A DNA stretch of 64,000 bases, taken from Isochrysis galbana. Lineage: Eukaryota > Haptophyta > Isochrysidales > Isochrysidaceae. Shown one piece after another: positions 20,750 through 31,292 of the stretch. The notes beneath the pieces were generated by a model. That model worked only from the letters and a program-made list of their open reading frames with translations, searched no databases and was not told the origin of the DNA. The translations under genes were made by a program, and so were the position numbers. Within the stretch, counting starts at the first letter, position 1; each line of letters starts with the position of its first letter. The stretch covers positions 468,014 to 532,013 of the forward strand of contig CM030932.1 of assembly GCA_018136815.1 (NCBI GenBank). Direction: 5' to 3'.

Positions 20750-21190
20750 CCCCCCCTCTCTCTCGCCCCCCCGTATTTCTTTTTCAGGAACATTGGCCTT
20801 TATTCTGTCTTCAGTTCTTTTGTCTCTCTTTCCAACCCAAGCTGTCGAGCGTTCTCCCTCTCTCTCGAACGAACAGCCGTGGCTCCTCAACGTGTCCCCT
20901 CCCTCCTTCTCATACATAATCACCTTCCTTTTCTCTCATATATCGACACATCTCCGCTCTTCTTTCCCCTTTTCATGGCCAACTCTCCTCTCGCCCTCTC
21001 TTCAACCTTCCCTCCCTCTCGCCCCGTTCTTTTCTCTCTCCACCTCCGCAAAACCTTCTTACTCATACCCTCCCTCTCTCCCTCCTCCTCCCTCTCTTCT
21101 CTTCCCTCTCTCTCCCTCCCTCTCTCTCCCACGGGGCGCCACGCTAGGTGAGCTCCTCCCCTTCTCCCTCCCTCCCTCTCTCTCTCCCGT
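20195..21190. repeat. Pyrimidine-rich (CT)n / CCCTTT region
   Basis: A long T/C-rich stretch with CCTCTTTCC repeats, a nearly pure (CT)n run at 20620-20760 and further CTC-rich sequence up to the UBE2G1 gene. Large Ser/Leu/Pro ORFs here (for example 20583-21986) are compositional. (CA)n and (GA)n runs follow at about 21283-21326. Confidence 0.8.
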
Positions 21191-21878
21191 TAACCTCTGT
21201 CTCCCCTCTCTCCGCTTCCCTCGAGCTCCCGAGCCCCTCTCCATCGGCTGCCGCGGGGTCCAACGTGTACGACTCGCTCAATCACACACACACACACATA
21301 CACACAACAGAGAGAGAGAGAGAGAGAAGAGCCTGGCACTTCTGCTACGGGCTCCCTCTCTTTCTCCCTCCCTCCCCCCCCCCTCTGTGTGTGTGTGTGT
21401 GCGCGCGCACGCGCTCGTGCCCCCCCCCCCCCCCTCCCCCCCGCGCCCCCCTTCTCTGCTCTCCCACCTCCCTCGCTCCCCTTGCCAGCCGCGCCCTCCT
21501 GTGACTCTTCCACCCTCTCCCAGGCTCTCACTTGGCCTGATCTCTCTCTCGTCCCCCTCCATCCCGGTCCTTGTCTTCCTCCTCCACCGCTCCCCCCTCC
21601 CTTTCCGCCCAAACTACTCTTCCCTTCACGCCTCGCTCAAGACTCCCTTGCCTCTCCCCCTTTCCCGCTGCCGTGACAGCACCTTCTATTTTCCTACCCC
21701 TCCCTTGTCCGGCCTCCCCGTGTACCAACAGCGTCCTCCACATAGCACACTGCCCGCCGATTCCCGCTTTTCGGCTTCTGTACTGCTCGGCCGCGTTCTC
21801 TCTCACACACCTCCCTCTTTCGCCCTTTCTCCACAGACAAAAGCATCTCCATATCCGTGGCCTCAATCGCACACAGTC

Positions 21879-22920
21879 ATGGCGTCCTCCTCGCAAGGGC
21901 ACATGATGCTCATGAAGGAACTAAAGAGTGAGCTGACCGTAGCCGTCCCGCACCGTTACAACCTGCCCGCGCAGCAGTCGTCATAGACGTACTCCTCCAG
22001 CACGGCTGCCTGAAGACGCAGGGCGACCCCAGCACACCGAGCCTAGCCTTGCACCCTGTCAGGGCATCCGCGCAAACGCTCACCAGCCGCTCGTTCCCCA
22101 CAACACGTTTCGCAGATCTCAACAAAAATCCAGTGGAGGGCTTCTCAGCGGGCTTGGTGGACGACGCCAATCCCTTCGAGTGGGAGATCTGCATCATCGG
22201 CCCTCCGGACAGCCCCTAGTGCGTAATGGCCACAGCGCGGTAGCCGGCGCAAGTTGCATTACTCGCATGCTTGCATGTCACTCTCTAGATTTTCACACCT
22301 TGCCCCTCTCCATGCCGCGCCCGCCTGCAGTGAGGGCGGCTTCTTCAACGCCACGATGAAGTTCCCGCCCACGTATCCCAACCATCCGCCGACGCTGAGA
22401 ATAAACTCCGAATTCTGGCACCCGAATGGTGCGAGCCCCCCCCCCCCTTGACACGCCAACCAGCCGCTGCTTGAGCCTTCGCCGTGGCGCGCCCCCTCGC
22501 CTCGCGCTGCTGAGCCGCCCCCTTCGCCGCGCGCCTTAGTGTACAACGATGGTCCACGAAAGGGCGAGGTCTGCATCTCGATTCTGCATGAGCCTGGGGA
22601 GGACCGCTATGGATACGAGCAAGCGAGCGAGCGGTGGCTACCCATCCACTCGGTGCAACGCGCCGGCTGGACCTTCACGCCCGAGCTCTCGGCACCGCGT
22701 CCGCCCGCAGGCCTGGCTTCATGCGCGCGTAGCGTGCTCATGCCTTCCTGCGCACTGCCATTGACAGGTCGAGTCGATCCTCATCTCAGTCATCTCGATG
22801 CTGTCGGCGCCAAATACCGACTCTCCAGCCAACATCGACGCCGCCAAGCAGCTACGCGAGGACGCGGAAGGGTACAGGAAGCGCTGCGCACGCATCGTTC
22901 GCATGTCCATCGAAGGATGA
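21879..22920 (+). CDS. UBE2G1: Ubiquitin-conjugating enzyme E2, UBE2G1/Ubc7 type
   Basis: Five exons: 21879-21927, 22116-22218, 22331-22428, 22540-22652 and 22768-22920. All junction phases agree and give 171 aa. The product follows the UBE2G1 family end to end: LNKNPVEGFSAGLVDD, EWEICIIGPPDSPYEGG, the FWHPN motif, GEVCISILHEPGEDRYGYE with catalytic Cys95 and the acidic insert typical of the Ubc7/G class, RWLPIHSVESI and SPANIDAAKQ. Ubc7-type E2s transfer ubiquitin with ER-membrane or HECT/RING ligases, often building K48 chains in ERAD. Donors are GTGAGC, GTGCGT, GTGCGA and GTGCAA. The N-terminal extension before the first conserved helix (MASSSQGHMMLMKELK) is slightly longer than usual. A pyrimidine-rich leader precedes the start. 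Confidence 0.92.
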
Positions 22921-24050
22921 GCGCGCGATGGCGCGGCCCGCACACCTGCGGTGCCTCGACACGTTCCGCAACCATCGGCTCGTCGCGACGCCCGATGGAT
23001 GGATGATATGCAGCTGAGGGCGAAGCGCTGCACGGAGCAAGCGAGGCAAGCAAAGCGGTCATCGGGTTAGGGTAGGTCGGAGCATCTGCGCGCGCTCTGG
23101 CGGAGCGGCTGGCGGCTGTGCCCGCATGTAGTCAGCTGCATTTGTAGAAACCATCTGGGAGACGTCTGGTCGCTCGCCTACGACTGCATCTTCAGGATTT
23201 GGCCGAGGCATTGCGGTGCATGTCGACGGGGCAGCACTAGCGATCGGTGGGGCGCTTTGGGCGCATCATGTGACTGCAAGTCGCGACGCTCCAATTGGTC
23301 CCGTCCTCTGCCTCTCTCCAGTTGGAACTTACAGGCGCGGAATTGGCAGAGAGGGAAGAGCGACAAGCGGACAGTTCTAGCCCATGGGATCCGGCTTTGT
23401 GCGTGATCAAGCAGAGTCCCGGAGGTGTCTACAGAGTAGGACGGCCTTGCTGCAACATGTGCTGTGCGTGTCCGTGACGCGGGGTGGAAAGTACGGGTTA
23501 AGGGCAAGCTAGCTCACTGATGCCGACCGATGGACGATGATGCTTCATGTTTGTTTGCGACTAGGCAGTGTGGCACGGTCCAAGAGACCTAAACAAGGCA
23601 TTCAGGGCTAACACCTACACTAATGAATAATTATACTACGCATAGCATATAACTGAGCATTATTACCACTTCTCTCATTAGCCCGGTACTAACACGACAA
23701 CCCTCAGCGCACCTGCCCGTACGCCTCAGCGCATGTTGCTGCCACAAATACATACACATATGCACCCCTCCACATCTCCCCCCTCGCAGACCGCAGACCG
23801 CCGGCTCCCATTCTAACCTCCCAGCCATGGCTTAAAATGAGGGAAAACCCAGTAAGCATTAAGGCGAACCGATCTACATCGGCCGACTCACCAGGGAGAA
23901 GCAAGGGGGGGGGGGGGGGGGGTCCTCGAGAAATAAATGACTGCGATTCGAGTAGCCTGCGCCACCTCGGATACTCTCTTTTCGCGCTTGAGCCACTCCC
24001 TTCTCGTCTCCCGGCCCATTTCTCACTGCACTCCATCCGGGGGGGGGAGG
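22921..24050. other. Intergenic sequence, no gene seen
   Basis: No recognisable coding sequence. There is a poly-G run at about 23907-23923, and the region from 24000 passes into repeat family D. Confidence 0.45.
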
Positions 24051-24054
24051 GGTG

Positions 24055-24540
24055 CAAACCCGCCAAGCGGCGCGCCCTGGCCTGCTCTTAGGGGGTCTTT
24101 TGGGGGCCTCTCAGAGGGTCAGCAAGGGTAGCTCAGGGGGCAGTGGAGGCTGGGGCTCAGCCCCTGCCCCCCCCTGCCTCTCCCACGCCCGCCTCGCTGG
24201 CCATGGGAGCCTCCCGAAATCTCCCGTATGCCTGGCGCGATCAGGGACAAGGGGGGAAGTCAGCTCGAGGGCAGGCCCAACGCCCAGCGCGGGCGTGGGA
24301 GTGCAGCTCGCGGCCCGCGCCCACGAGGGGCATCTGGGCCAGAATCCAGAATGATGAGTGCCCAGCCCCTGCCACAGGGGCCGGGGTTGATTGTACGGGC
24401 CCACCCGCCGGGGGGCTGTCCAGCTGATGGAGAGAGGGCGGGGCGCGAGGCCCCCATTGATCCCCACTTGCATAAGAGACACGCGCCTAAGAATAGAGCG
24501 CGCCGCATGGGATGCTCCCCCTATCCGCAACATTGCCACT
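24055..24540 (-). repeat. Repeat family D, copy 1
   Basis: On the minus strand it matches 50990-51230: GTGGGGATCAATGGGGGCC, then CGGGTGGGCCCGTACAATCA, then GGGCTGGGCA. The outer part (24485-24540, AAGAATAGAGCGCGCCGCAT) also matches 54430-54480. No ORF of its own is supported. Confidence 0.6.
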
Positions 24541-25163
24541 TCTTGACATTGTCAATGCCATTGCGCACTTTGGGCCCGTTCCGAGATCATGAACATTTTA
24601 TGATCTCCGGCTGAGGCTTGTTCGTGCCTGGGTCCGGAGCGCAACCGCAACAAGCGCCGCGGAGCTGCATACGAGCCGCTCACACAAGACTGACGATAGC
24701 TACAGTGCTCGCTGGGGCGCTAAAGATTAATATCACCTCCTATCTATAATGCATGCTCCTCTTGCATGCTGCATGTGGCAGAGACAGAGCGCAGTCGCGG
24801 CGGATCTCCGCAGGGCACGCACACGTAGCACGCGAGCGGCCAAGCAGAGGCCTCTACGAACAAAGGGCTACAGGCGCTCGCACCCGGCGCCACACCACGA
24901 CAACCATGCGCTGACAATAGTCACAATCGAATAACGTAGGTCGTCCCCGAGATCCCTAGTTCTGCGACATCGCGGCGGGGGCCTGGTGCCGCGACGAGGG
25001 CGCTTCGCTAAGGGCCTCATATCGCGGGGTCCAACGCTCGCGCCTTGCAGGCGCGCGACATGTTGCGGCGCGCCGCCCGCGGCGCGGCGGCGGGACGCTG
25101 GCCGCGGCGAGCCTACTCCACACAGTGAGAAACCGGCCGCGCCCGCCCTCCTCAACCGACTGC
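24541..25163. other. Intergenic sequence, no gene seen
   Basis: Lies between repeat D and the 3' end of the KDPG aldolase gene. Nothing recognisable; it presumably includes the aldolase 3' UTR. Confidence 0.4.
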
Positions 25164-26572
25164 TCACGCGAGCGCCGCCTTGATGTTGCCGATCACCTTC
25201 TTGGCATTGGCATTGACGACGTCCCACTTGTTGGCAGCGACGACGTCAGGGGGGAAGAGAGGCGCGACAAGGCCGACCGAGGTAGCGCCCGCCTTGAGGA
25301 AGTCACCGGCATTGTCAAGATCGACGCCGGACGTCGGGTTGAGCCGGAGCATCGGCAACGCCGACGAGACGGCTTTGATCCATGCGGCGCCGCCGGCGAC
25401 ACCAGGGAAGATCTTCTGAGAGGGCGCACCTGCCTTGTAGGCGGCGTACGCCTCGGAAGGTGTCTGCGTGCCCGGGATGATGACGATGTTGTGGAAGCGG
25501 CACCACTGCACGACCTCGGGAACGAGAACGGGCGCGACAAGGAACTCAGAACCGGCGTCCATCGCGTCCATCGCGTCCTGGATGTCCATGATGGTGCCGG
25601 TACCGACGAGGACCTACAGGGGAAGGCAGAAAAACTAAGGGCCAGGGATGGGAGGTGGAGGTACGCGCTGGGCGAACGGCGCGATCACCTTGCCCGTCTT
25701 TAGCCCATCGTACTTGGCGCGGTACTCGGCGACGCGGTCGAGGCAGCCCGGTGTGGTCAACGTGAACTCAACAAGGTTGAAGCCGCCGTCGATCGCGGCG
25801 TCCATTGCAGGTGCTGCCTTCTCTGCAAACCGGGACAGGGTGGAGGGTTCGAGTCGTGAATGTGAGTGCTGCGGCGAAGGACGAGGGTGCCATTCGGTGC
25901 TAGATACGAGGAAGCCGTGTTGGCGCCACCGGCCTTCAGCCAGGTGTACTCTTGCACGTGTGGGTCTGGCTCCCCTTGCGTGTTGCGCGAGCGCGTGTGC
26001 TCGTCTCAATCCCTAGCCCATCCTTGAACTCGCAGCCAGGATGCAGAGAACGGCGCGTTTCTCGCGCTCCTATGCACTCTCTCGCGGTCAACTGACCAAC
26101 TTCACCCACCACAGACTCTGCCTCAACGCGCAACCCTCTGCTTATCTCGCCTGCCCGTCGTCGTCGCTCTCACCTGCAAGGAGCGGCTGCCCCTCGCTCT
26201 GCCCGTCCTGCAACCGCGACCTTTCCTTGCTCACCCGCCCTTCCCGCCCCGACACGCGCGTACGCGACGACCTCCCGTAGCTGCCCTTCCCCATCCCCGA
26301 TTCCCCGTCTCCCCTCCCCCTCCCCCTCCTCCTCTCTCCTAGCACTTCGCCGTCTGTGCCGCGTCTCTCTCTCTCGATCTCTCCGTCTCTCTCGCTCCAC
26401 CCTCCCCCTCACCTGCAGTGGGCGTGCGGAGCACGGCGCACGCCTTGTCCTTGGCGAAGCGTGCGAGGACGGCTTGGAAGGACTCCGGCGTGCGCATGTA
26501 CTTGTCATTGCCCAGCGTGTGCGCCGCGCGGCGCAGCGGCGGCGTGGCCTGCGTGGCGAGGCGGCGGAGCAT
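25164..26572 (-). CDS. 2-dehydro-3-deoxy-phosphogluconate (KDPG) aldolase, organelle-targeted
   Basis: Three exons on the minus strand: 26572-26413, 25822-25665 and 25613-25164. Phases close exactly (160, 158 and 450 nt) to give 255 aa. The enzyme splits KDPG into pyruvate and glyceraldehyde-3-phosphate, the last step of the Entner-Doudoroff route. Seen in the sequence are LVEFTLTTPG with the catalytic Glu (E72), VGTGTI, the Schiff-base lysine in QKIFPG (about K173), and NPTSGV and GLVAPLFPP near the phosphate-binding end. The N-terminus MLRRLATQATPPLRRAAHTL is Arg-rich without acidic residues, fitting a mitochondrial or plastid presequence. Introns are 590 bp (GTGAGG) and 51 bp (GTACCT, the only non-GTG donor among the confident models). 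The start was chosen as the first ATG in frame with the conserved core. Confidence 0.9.
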
Positions 26573-27162
26573 TGCGGCGAGTTTGAAGCGGGTGACGAGG
26601 AGCCATCTCGCGGGATCCAAAAGCTTCGAAGATCATCGAGATACCCTCGAGATCGGCTCCCGGATACATATGAAAGGCGGCGTGGTTGGGTTAGAAACGG
26701 GCGGGAGAGGCGAGGAGAAGGGAGCGGGTGGGGGAAAGGAGAAGAGTGTGGGGTACCGAGCGGATATTGAATAAAATGGTTCAAATATGAGAATAAACGT
26801 CTGGGACAACGAACGCTAGCACCGCTCTCCTCGAGAGAATTGGGGTCAGAAAGACAAATGAATGTAGATTCGCGGGGAGCCGCGGAGACGGCCCTTGAGT
26901 AGAGAATGATCTGACCGAAAACACAGAGTTGAGAGCGGGTGGAAACGTGAGAGAAGGAGGATGTGGAGGAGGAGAGGGAGAGAGAGAGAGAGAGAGAGGG
27001 AGGGAGAGAGAGAGGGTCAGAGGCCGCGAGGGCAGAGAGTTTTGTAGTAGAAGCCGTCTTCCTCGAACGTACGGAGAGGCTGGCGCTTCTCTCGGACACA
27101 AAATTAGACAATTAGACGCTTCTCTCTCGAGGAGGGGGAGAGCGAGAGAGCGAAGAGAGAGA
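26573..27162. other. Intergenic, with purine tract at 26930-27025
   Basis: Upstream of the aldolase. Contains a GAGAGGGAG purine run and GA-rich sequence up to the C/B repeat. No gene recognised. Confidence 0.45.
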
Positions 27163-28340
27163 AACCTTCTAATATTCTTACCGCACTCGCGGCGAATGGA
27201 ACCACTACCTACTACACGTAGTACGTAGCATACTTTCTACACCCCCACTCCCCCGGCCCTTCTCCCCCCACCATCAGGCGGCTCCCCCCGTGCACTACTA
27301 GGGGGATCGGTGATGGTGCATCAGTACTAATATCAGTTTTTTACATCAGTATCAGCTCACCTCGAGCTGATAACTGATATCAGTTATGAGTTGTCAGCAG
27401 CTTGGAACCGGGAGAAAACAAAACACCCAGTCCCCTTTACTTTCTACATCCAAAAAAAAGTGCAAAAAAAATTGAGTTTCACTGAGGTTGGATGTGAGTC
27501 GAACTGGTACTCCGCTCTGCGCATCGCACTCGCACTGTCACCTAGGCCACTTGACGCTCACATGTTGCTGAATTGGGGACGTTTTGTTGTATTTATATCT
27601 GCAGCAAATACACAAGCCACTGATATCAGCTGATATTCTGCTCGCTCAGGGCCTTTGAGGTGATATCAGCTGATGAGGTCCATCAGCCATCAGCTTATAT
27701 CAGCTATGATATCAGTGTCAGCCTCGAAGTTGGTGTCACTTGATGAACTGATGCACCATCACTGAGGGGGATAGGGGTGAAGGGCTTAGATATGGTCCCG
27801 TGGCCCGCGCCCCCCCCCCGGTGATCTTTCCCCCCCTTCCTCCTGTGTCTCCGAGTGGGCGGCGGCTTCAGTCCCGACTTATCATGTAAACAGGAGCGGG
27901 ACTTACCAATTTTTCGGTGGTCGGAGCGAGAGCTCCGGCCCACCCCCTTCTCCGCGCCCTCTCTCCCCTCTCCTGCGGCACGCGCGATGGCGCGCCTGCG
28001 GCAGGCCCCCAGCTGCCCTCTGGCGACCCCTGGAGGCTCTTGGAGGCCAGCTCCAGCTCAGGGGGCAAAGGAGGCTGGGGCTAGGCCCTCGCCTCCCCTA
28101 CCTCTCCCTCGCTGACGCTCCAGAGCCTCTGGGGCCCCCACGCTGCACCTGTCTGCCTGTCGACCAAGGGGGAAGGGGGGGCTTGGAGCAATGGGCTGGC
28201 CACGACTGGCCAGGACGAGCGAATCAGGCGTGCCTGTGAGTGAGAGATGAGAGAGTGGGTCAGCAGGGCAGTGGACTGGCAGTGGGCTCTTGGCAAGCCA
28301 TCAGGCATGCCAGGAGGATGGGTGGTTCCTCCCCCATGGC
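27163..28340 (+). mobile_element. C/B repeat, copy split by a MITE
   Basis: The left part (27163-27307) and the right part (27765-28340) together match the C/B copy at 46256-48165 once its MERA insertion is removed. The left end reads CTTACCGCACTCGCGGCGAA, the middle TAGGGGTGAAGGGCTTAGAT, and the right part contains GATGGCGCGCCTGCGGCAGG and CACCTGTCTGCCTGTCGACC. A further left-end copy starts at about 63869. No coding capacity is evident, so it is probably non-autonomous. Divergence from the other copy begins near 28340. Confidence 0.75.
27308..27764. mobile_element. hAT-type MITE, 457 bp, with 8-bp target duplication
   Basis: Terminal inverted repeats are CGGTGATGGTGCATCAGT at 27308-27325 and its complement at 27747-27764, with one mismatch in 18. 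The element is flanked by AGGGGGAT at 27300-27307 and 27765-27772, and the uninterrupted site is seen in the related repeat at 46389-46396. An 8-bp duplication and CRGTG termini fit the hAT superfamily. Subterminal regions are full of CTGATATCAG-type palindromes. On the minus strand the interior has A- and B-box-like motifs (27549-27539 and 27505-27495) followed by a T run. Confidence 0.9.
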
Positions 28341-28727
28341 AGCACCACAAGATGGGTGAAACACCCGCACTACCCTCTGTACGACGCAAAGAGCGCGACA
28401 CACACGATGGGCGGTCCATTAATTGCTGCTCGATGTTGCTCAATCAATGTCCAATAATGTCTGTGTCAATATTGCTGCCCCTGAAGTTGCTCGTGAGTTG
28501 CTTGCACGCTCAAACACCCCAAAGTTGCTCGGGAAGTTGCCGGCAACTCTTGTCAGGCCCTACCCCCCTCACTAGTCGGGTTTTTTATTATTGGGCCAAG
28601 CCCTTAGCAAGCCAACCTTAGTCTTCTCTTCCCTCACGTCTCTAAGTTTTTTTTTAAATTTGGAACGAATCTGGTATAAATTTAGGTTTCAAGGCTCCCG
28701 TCTCGTCGCGTCGGGGGGTCGTCGGTC
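28341..28727. other. Intergenic sequence, no gene seen
   Basis: Contains several short direct repeats around GTTGCTC (28430-28530). No gene recognised. Confidence 0.4.
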
Positions 28728-28808
28728 GGCTCCCTCCCTCCCTCCCTCCCTCCCTCCCTCCCTCCCTCCCTCCCTCCCTCCCTCCCTCCCTCCCTCCCTC
28801 CCTCCCTC
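28728..28808. repeat. (TCCC)n microsatellite
   Basis: About 20 tandem TCCC units, followed by CT- and CTCG-rich sequence leading to the start codon of the lumen-type protein at 28972. Confidence 0.95.
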
Positions 28809-28971
28809 GCTCTCCCTCCCCTTCTCTCTCTCTCTCCCGCCCACTCTCTCTCTCCTCCCACTCTCGCTCGCGTTCCCGCTCGCTCGCTCGCTCGCTCCCT
28901 CTCCCTCTTCTTATTCCCCTTCCTCTTCCCTCTACTCTCGCCCCCCGGGGTCTACTTCTTGTGGGGCCGTG

Positions 28972-29724
28972 ATGCTCAGTGCGCTCAGCCTCGGCCTCGC
29001 GCTGCTTCCCTTCCTGCACAACGCACCGCAGACAATCAGGTGTGCTATTCTTCCCGTTCGTTGGCCGTGTAGACGGCGCAGCAAGCCGAGGAGAAGGGGA
29101 CAAGGAGGGGGTAGGCTGGGGCAAAGGAGGAGAGGGATGAAGGGAAGGAGGGCTGAGGGAAGGAGGAGGAGGCTTGGGGTCGGCGTGGGAAGGCGGGAGG
29201 CCGGTAGGAAAGAGGGAGATGGCGACGGTGCTCGACGCGAGGCCATCCCTCTTTCTCCCTCCGCCCCCCCCCCCCCCCCCCACCTCTCACTTCTCCTCAC
29301 GCCCGTTTGCTGAACATCACGCAGCCTTGTGACCTGTCCACACGCGTCCACTTTGCCGATACCCCTGCTCAGATCGCAGGATGCGCTCACCGGTGCGACG
29401 CTGAGCCGGCGAGCCACACTGCCCCTTTTTGCGGCCGCCCTCTCAGCTGGCGCCAATGCAGCATGCGCTCACGCCGCCGCAGCCAGCCCAAAGGATGGCG
29501 AGCCCAAGGTGTGGATATCAGGCAGGAGCGATCCTCTCCGTCCGACGTCAAAGGATAAGCTGGACGGGACCAAGAAAGACCCCAAGTACCTGTCGTGCCT
29601 CAATGACTGCGTACCACGTTGCCAAGGAACGGGGAGCAAGGACCGTTCGGAGTGCTTCGACGAGTGTCAAGACGAGTGTTGCTTCACCTATCAGCAGTGC
29701 ACCGCTGCGCGTGTGCGACTCTGA
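28972..29724 (+). CDS. Cys-rich thylakoid-lumen-type protein with multipartite plastid targeting
   Basis: Two exons, 28972-29039 and 29325-29724, join in phase 2 (donor GTGTGC, acceptor ATCACGCAG) to give 155 aa. Exon 1 encodes a signal peptide (MLSALSLGLALLPFL). It is followed by a Ser/Thr/Arg-containing stretch like a transit peptide and then SRRATLPLFAAALSAGANAA, a twin-arginine plus hydrophobic core ending in Ala-x-Ala, as in Tat-dependent lumen proteins. The mature part has a spaced cysteine pattern (CLNDCVPRC, then CFDECQDECCFTYQQC) resembling small plant and algal chloroplast proteins of unassigned function. This layering is expected for a plastid bounded by four membranes. The role is unknown; metal binding or a disulphide-stapled fold are possibilities only. 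Confidence 0.75.
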
Positions 29725-30139
29725 CCACACGACCACCGCTGCTCATTTGCAGCCACGAAGTATTTGCGGCGCTGACATTATTTGCCTGGCCTTGTGGGCG
29801 GCTCTCGAGTCTCTGGCCAGCCTGCAACGCAAGTTGCTTGCACACTCGACAATCTTAAAGTGCCAGTGCATCAATATGAGACCTGTGGCGGTACGCGCCA
29901 TTCGTTGCTGTGAACGCACGAATGCAACCGGCGGGAGGCTAACATACGTCAGCCGGAGGCCTGACATTATTTGCAAAGCATGCGCCCTCCTGCCCAAGAC
30001 TCGGTAGTCGGTAGTCTCGGGACCCAAGAAGCCAGGCAGAGATTCTGCGGCTCATGCCGCGCGCCCTGCTTCCTCTGCCTAGATTTCAGCCTCGCGATGC
30101 CTAAGCCACCTCTCTTAGTCATCTTTGACTACAGCACTC
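29725..30139. other. 3' flank and intergenic sequence
   Basis: No gene recognised. CTGACATTATTTGC occurs twice (about 29773 and 29958). Confidence 0.4.
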
Positions 30140-30680
30140 CAGAACTAAATTTATACTTGGTTCGCCCATGGGGGGGCACGAGCCCCCCCCCTCCTCGCCA
30201 CTCCTCCCCTGGTGTGGGGGCTCTTGGAGGCCAGCTCAGTAGCTCAGTTCAAGGGGCAGAGGAGGCTGGGTCTGGGCCCTGGTCTGCCCCTCGCTGGCTG
30301 GTGCTCGCCTTAGCTCCTGGGCCCACACGGTGCACCTGTCTGCCTTTCGACCAATGAGGGAGGAGGGGTTGAAGCAATAATGATGCATGCCACGATGGGC
30401 CAGGTCGAGCGAATCACAGATTCGGAATCTGCGAATCATGAGCATCATGCATCATGCGAGCCTGCCAAGGAAAGAGTGGCTCAGTGGGTCAATTGGCGCA
30501 GGCTCTGCTCTAGCTCTAGGCATGCGCCATAAGGCATGCCAACGAGGGGGGGGTGGGGGTGGTTCCTCCCCCACAGCAAGGCAGGAGTGGAGAGAGGAGG
30601 CGGGCCCGTGCCCCCCCCATGGCCCATGGGCGAACCAAAAGTATAAACTTAAACTTGGTTTTGAGCTTACGATTACTTAA
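30140..30680. repeat. C/B repeat 3' parts in inverted arrangement
   Basis: 30140-30205 matches the B end on the minus strand (ATACTTGGTTCGCCCATGGG), and 30205-30680 matches the B part on the plus strand (CTCTTGGAGGCCAGCTCAG, then CACCTGTCTGCCT, ending CGAACCAAAAGTATAAACTT). Compare 47800-48165. The inversion makes a large imperfect palindrome. Another B end is at 32870-32940. Confidence 0.6.
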
Positions 30681-30714
30681 TGGTTAATGGTTAATGATTA
30701 TTACCACTACTGCC

Positions 30715-31292
30715 ATATATTTTTTTAATTTTTAACAATTTTTATGGGTCGCGGCCCGGCACAGGAACGGATATAGCGCTAACTCAAGACGACAGGACTC
30801 CCTGCCGCGGCAAGCGCAAGCACCCTTCGCCCCTTATGCCACCCAGCTCTTCACTAGCTTTCTACCTGCGCTAGCTGGAGCGCGCATGTACTGCAAGTAG
30901 AGAGTCAAAGCCAGGCGACATTGCGCCGGAGTGCACCTCTCCCCGGTCTTGGCAATGTGGGTGTGCAGATTCGAATTGGAGGGAGCTCTGCCGAGGACGT
31001 GCCAGACGGTGCGCCTCGCCCCACACTCTTTGCCCATGTCATCCTTGATCACGCACTTGAAAGCTGCTACCCTCTGGCCTCGATGGGGCCCAGCAATGGC
31101 GAGCTCGTCGCTCTCGAGGTGCCAGAACGAGTTGAGGAGCCTGTTGTTTCCAGCTCGATGCCCAGCTTCACGAAACTTATCGTGAGTCAAAGGGCCATCA
31201 TTAATTGTGCGCTGACGACTGCCGCCGCCACTGGCCTCAGGTGTCGGAGTTGAAGCAGTTGGATTCTGGCCATTGCCTGCTGGCGTCGGCAA
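30715..31292 (-). pseudogene. BED-finger-like (hAT) ORF fused to the MERA 3' tail
   Basis: The ORF at 31292-30834 contains FKCVIKDDMGKECGARR, then SNLHTHIAKTGERC. This C-x8-C ... H-x-H arrangement resembles the BED zinc finger at the N-terminus of hAT transposases, although the spacing is not canonical. Its last residues, ASAGRKLVKSWVA, are identical to the C-terminal end of MERA ORFs, and the DNA then continues through the MERA 3' tail (CCGCGGCAAGCGCAAGCACC read on the plus strand) to the A/T-rich end at about 30715. The boundary lies near 30876. The element is thus a chimera. Confidence 0.5.

Noticed and set aside
20583..21878. Long Ser/Pro/Leu frame running into the UBE2G1 start
   Set aside because: The frame happens to be in phase with the E2 start but consists of (CT)n-encoded residues. 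The E2 family begins near MLMKELK, so the start at 21879 is preferred.
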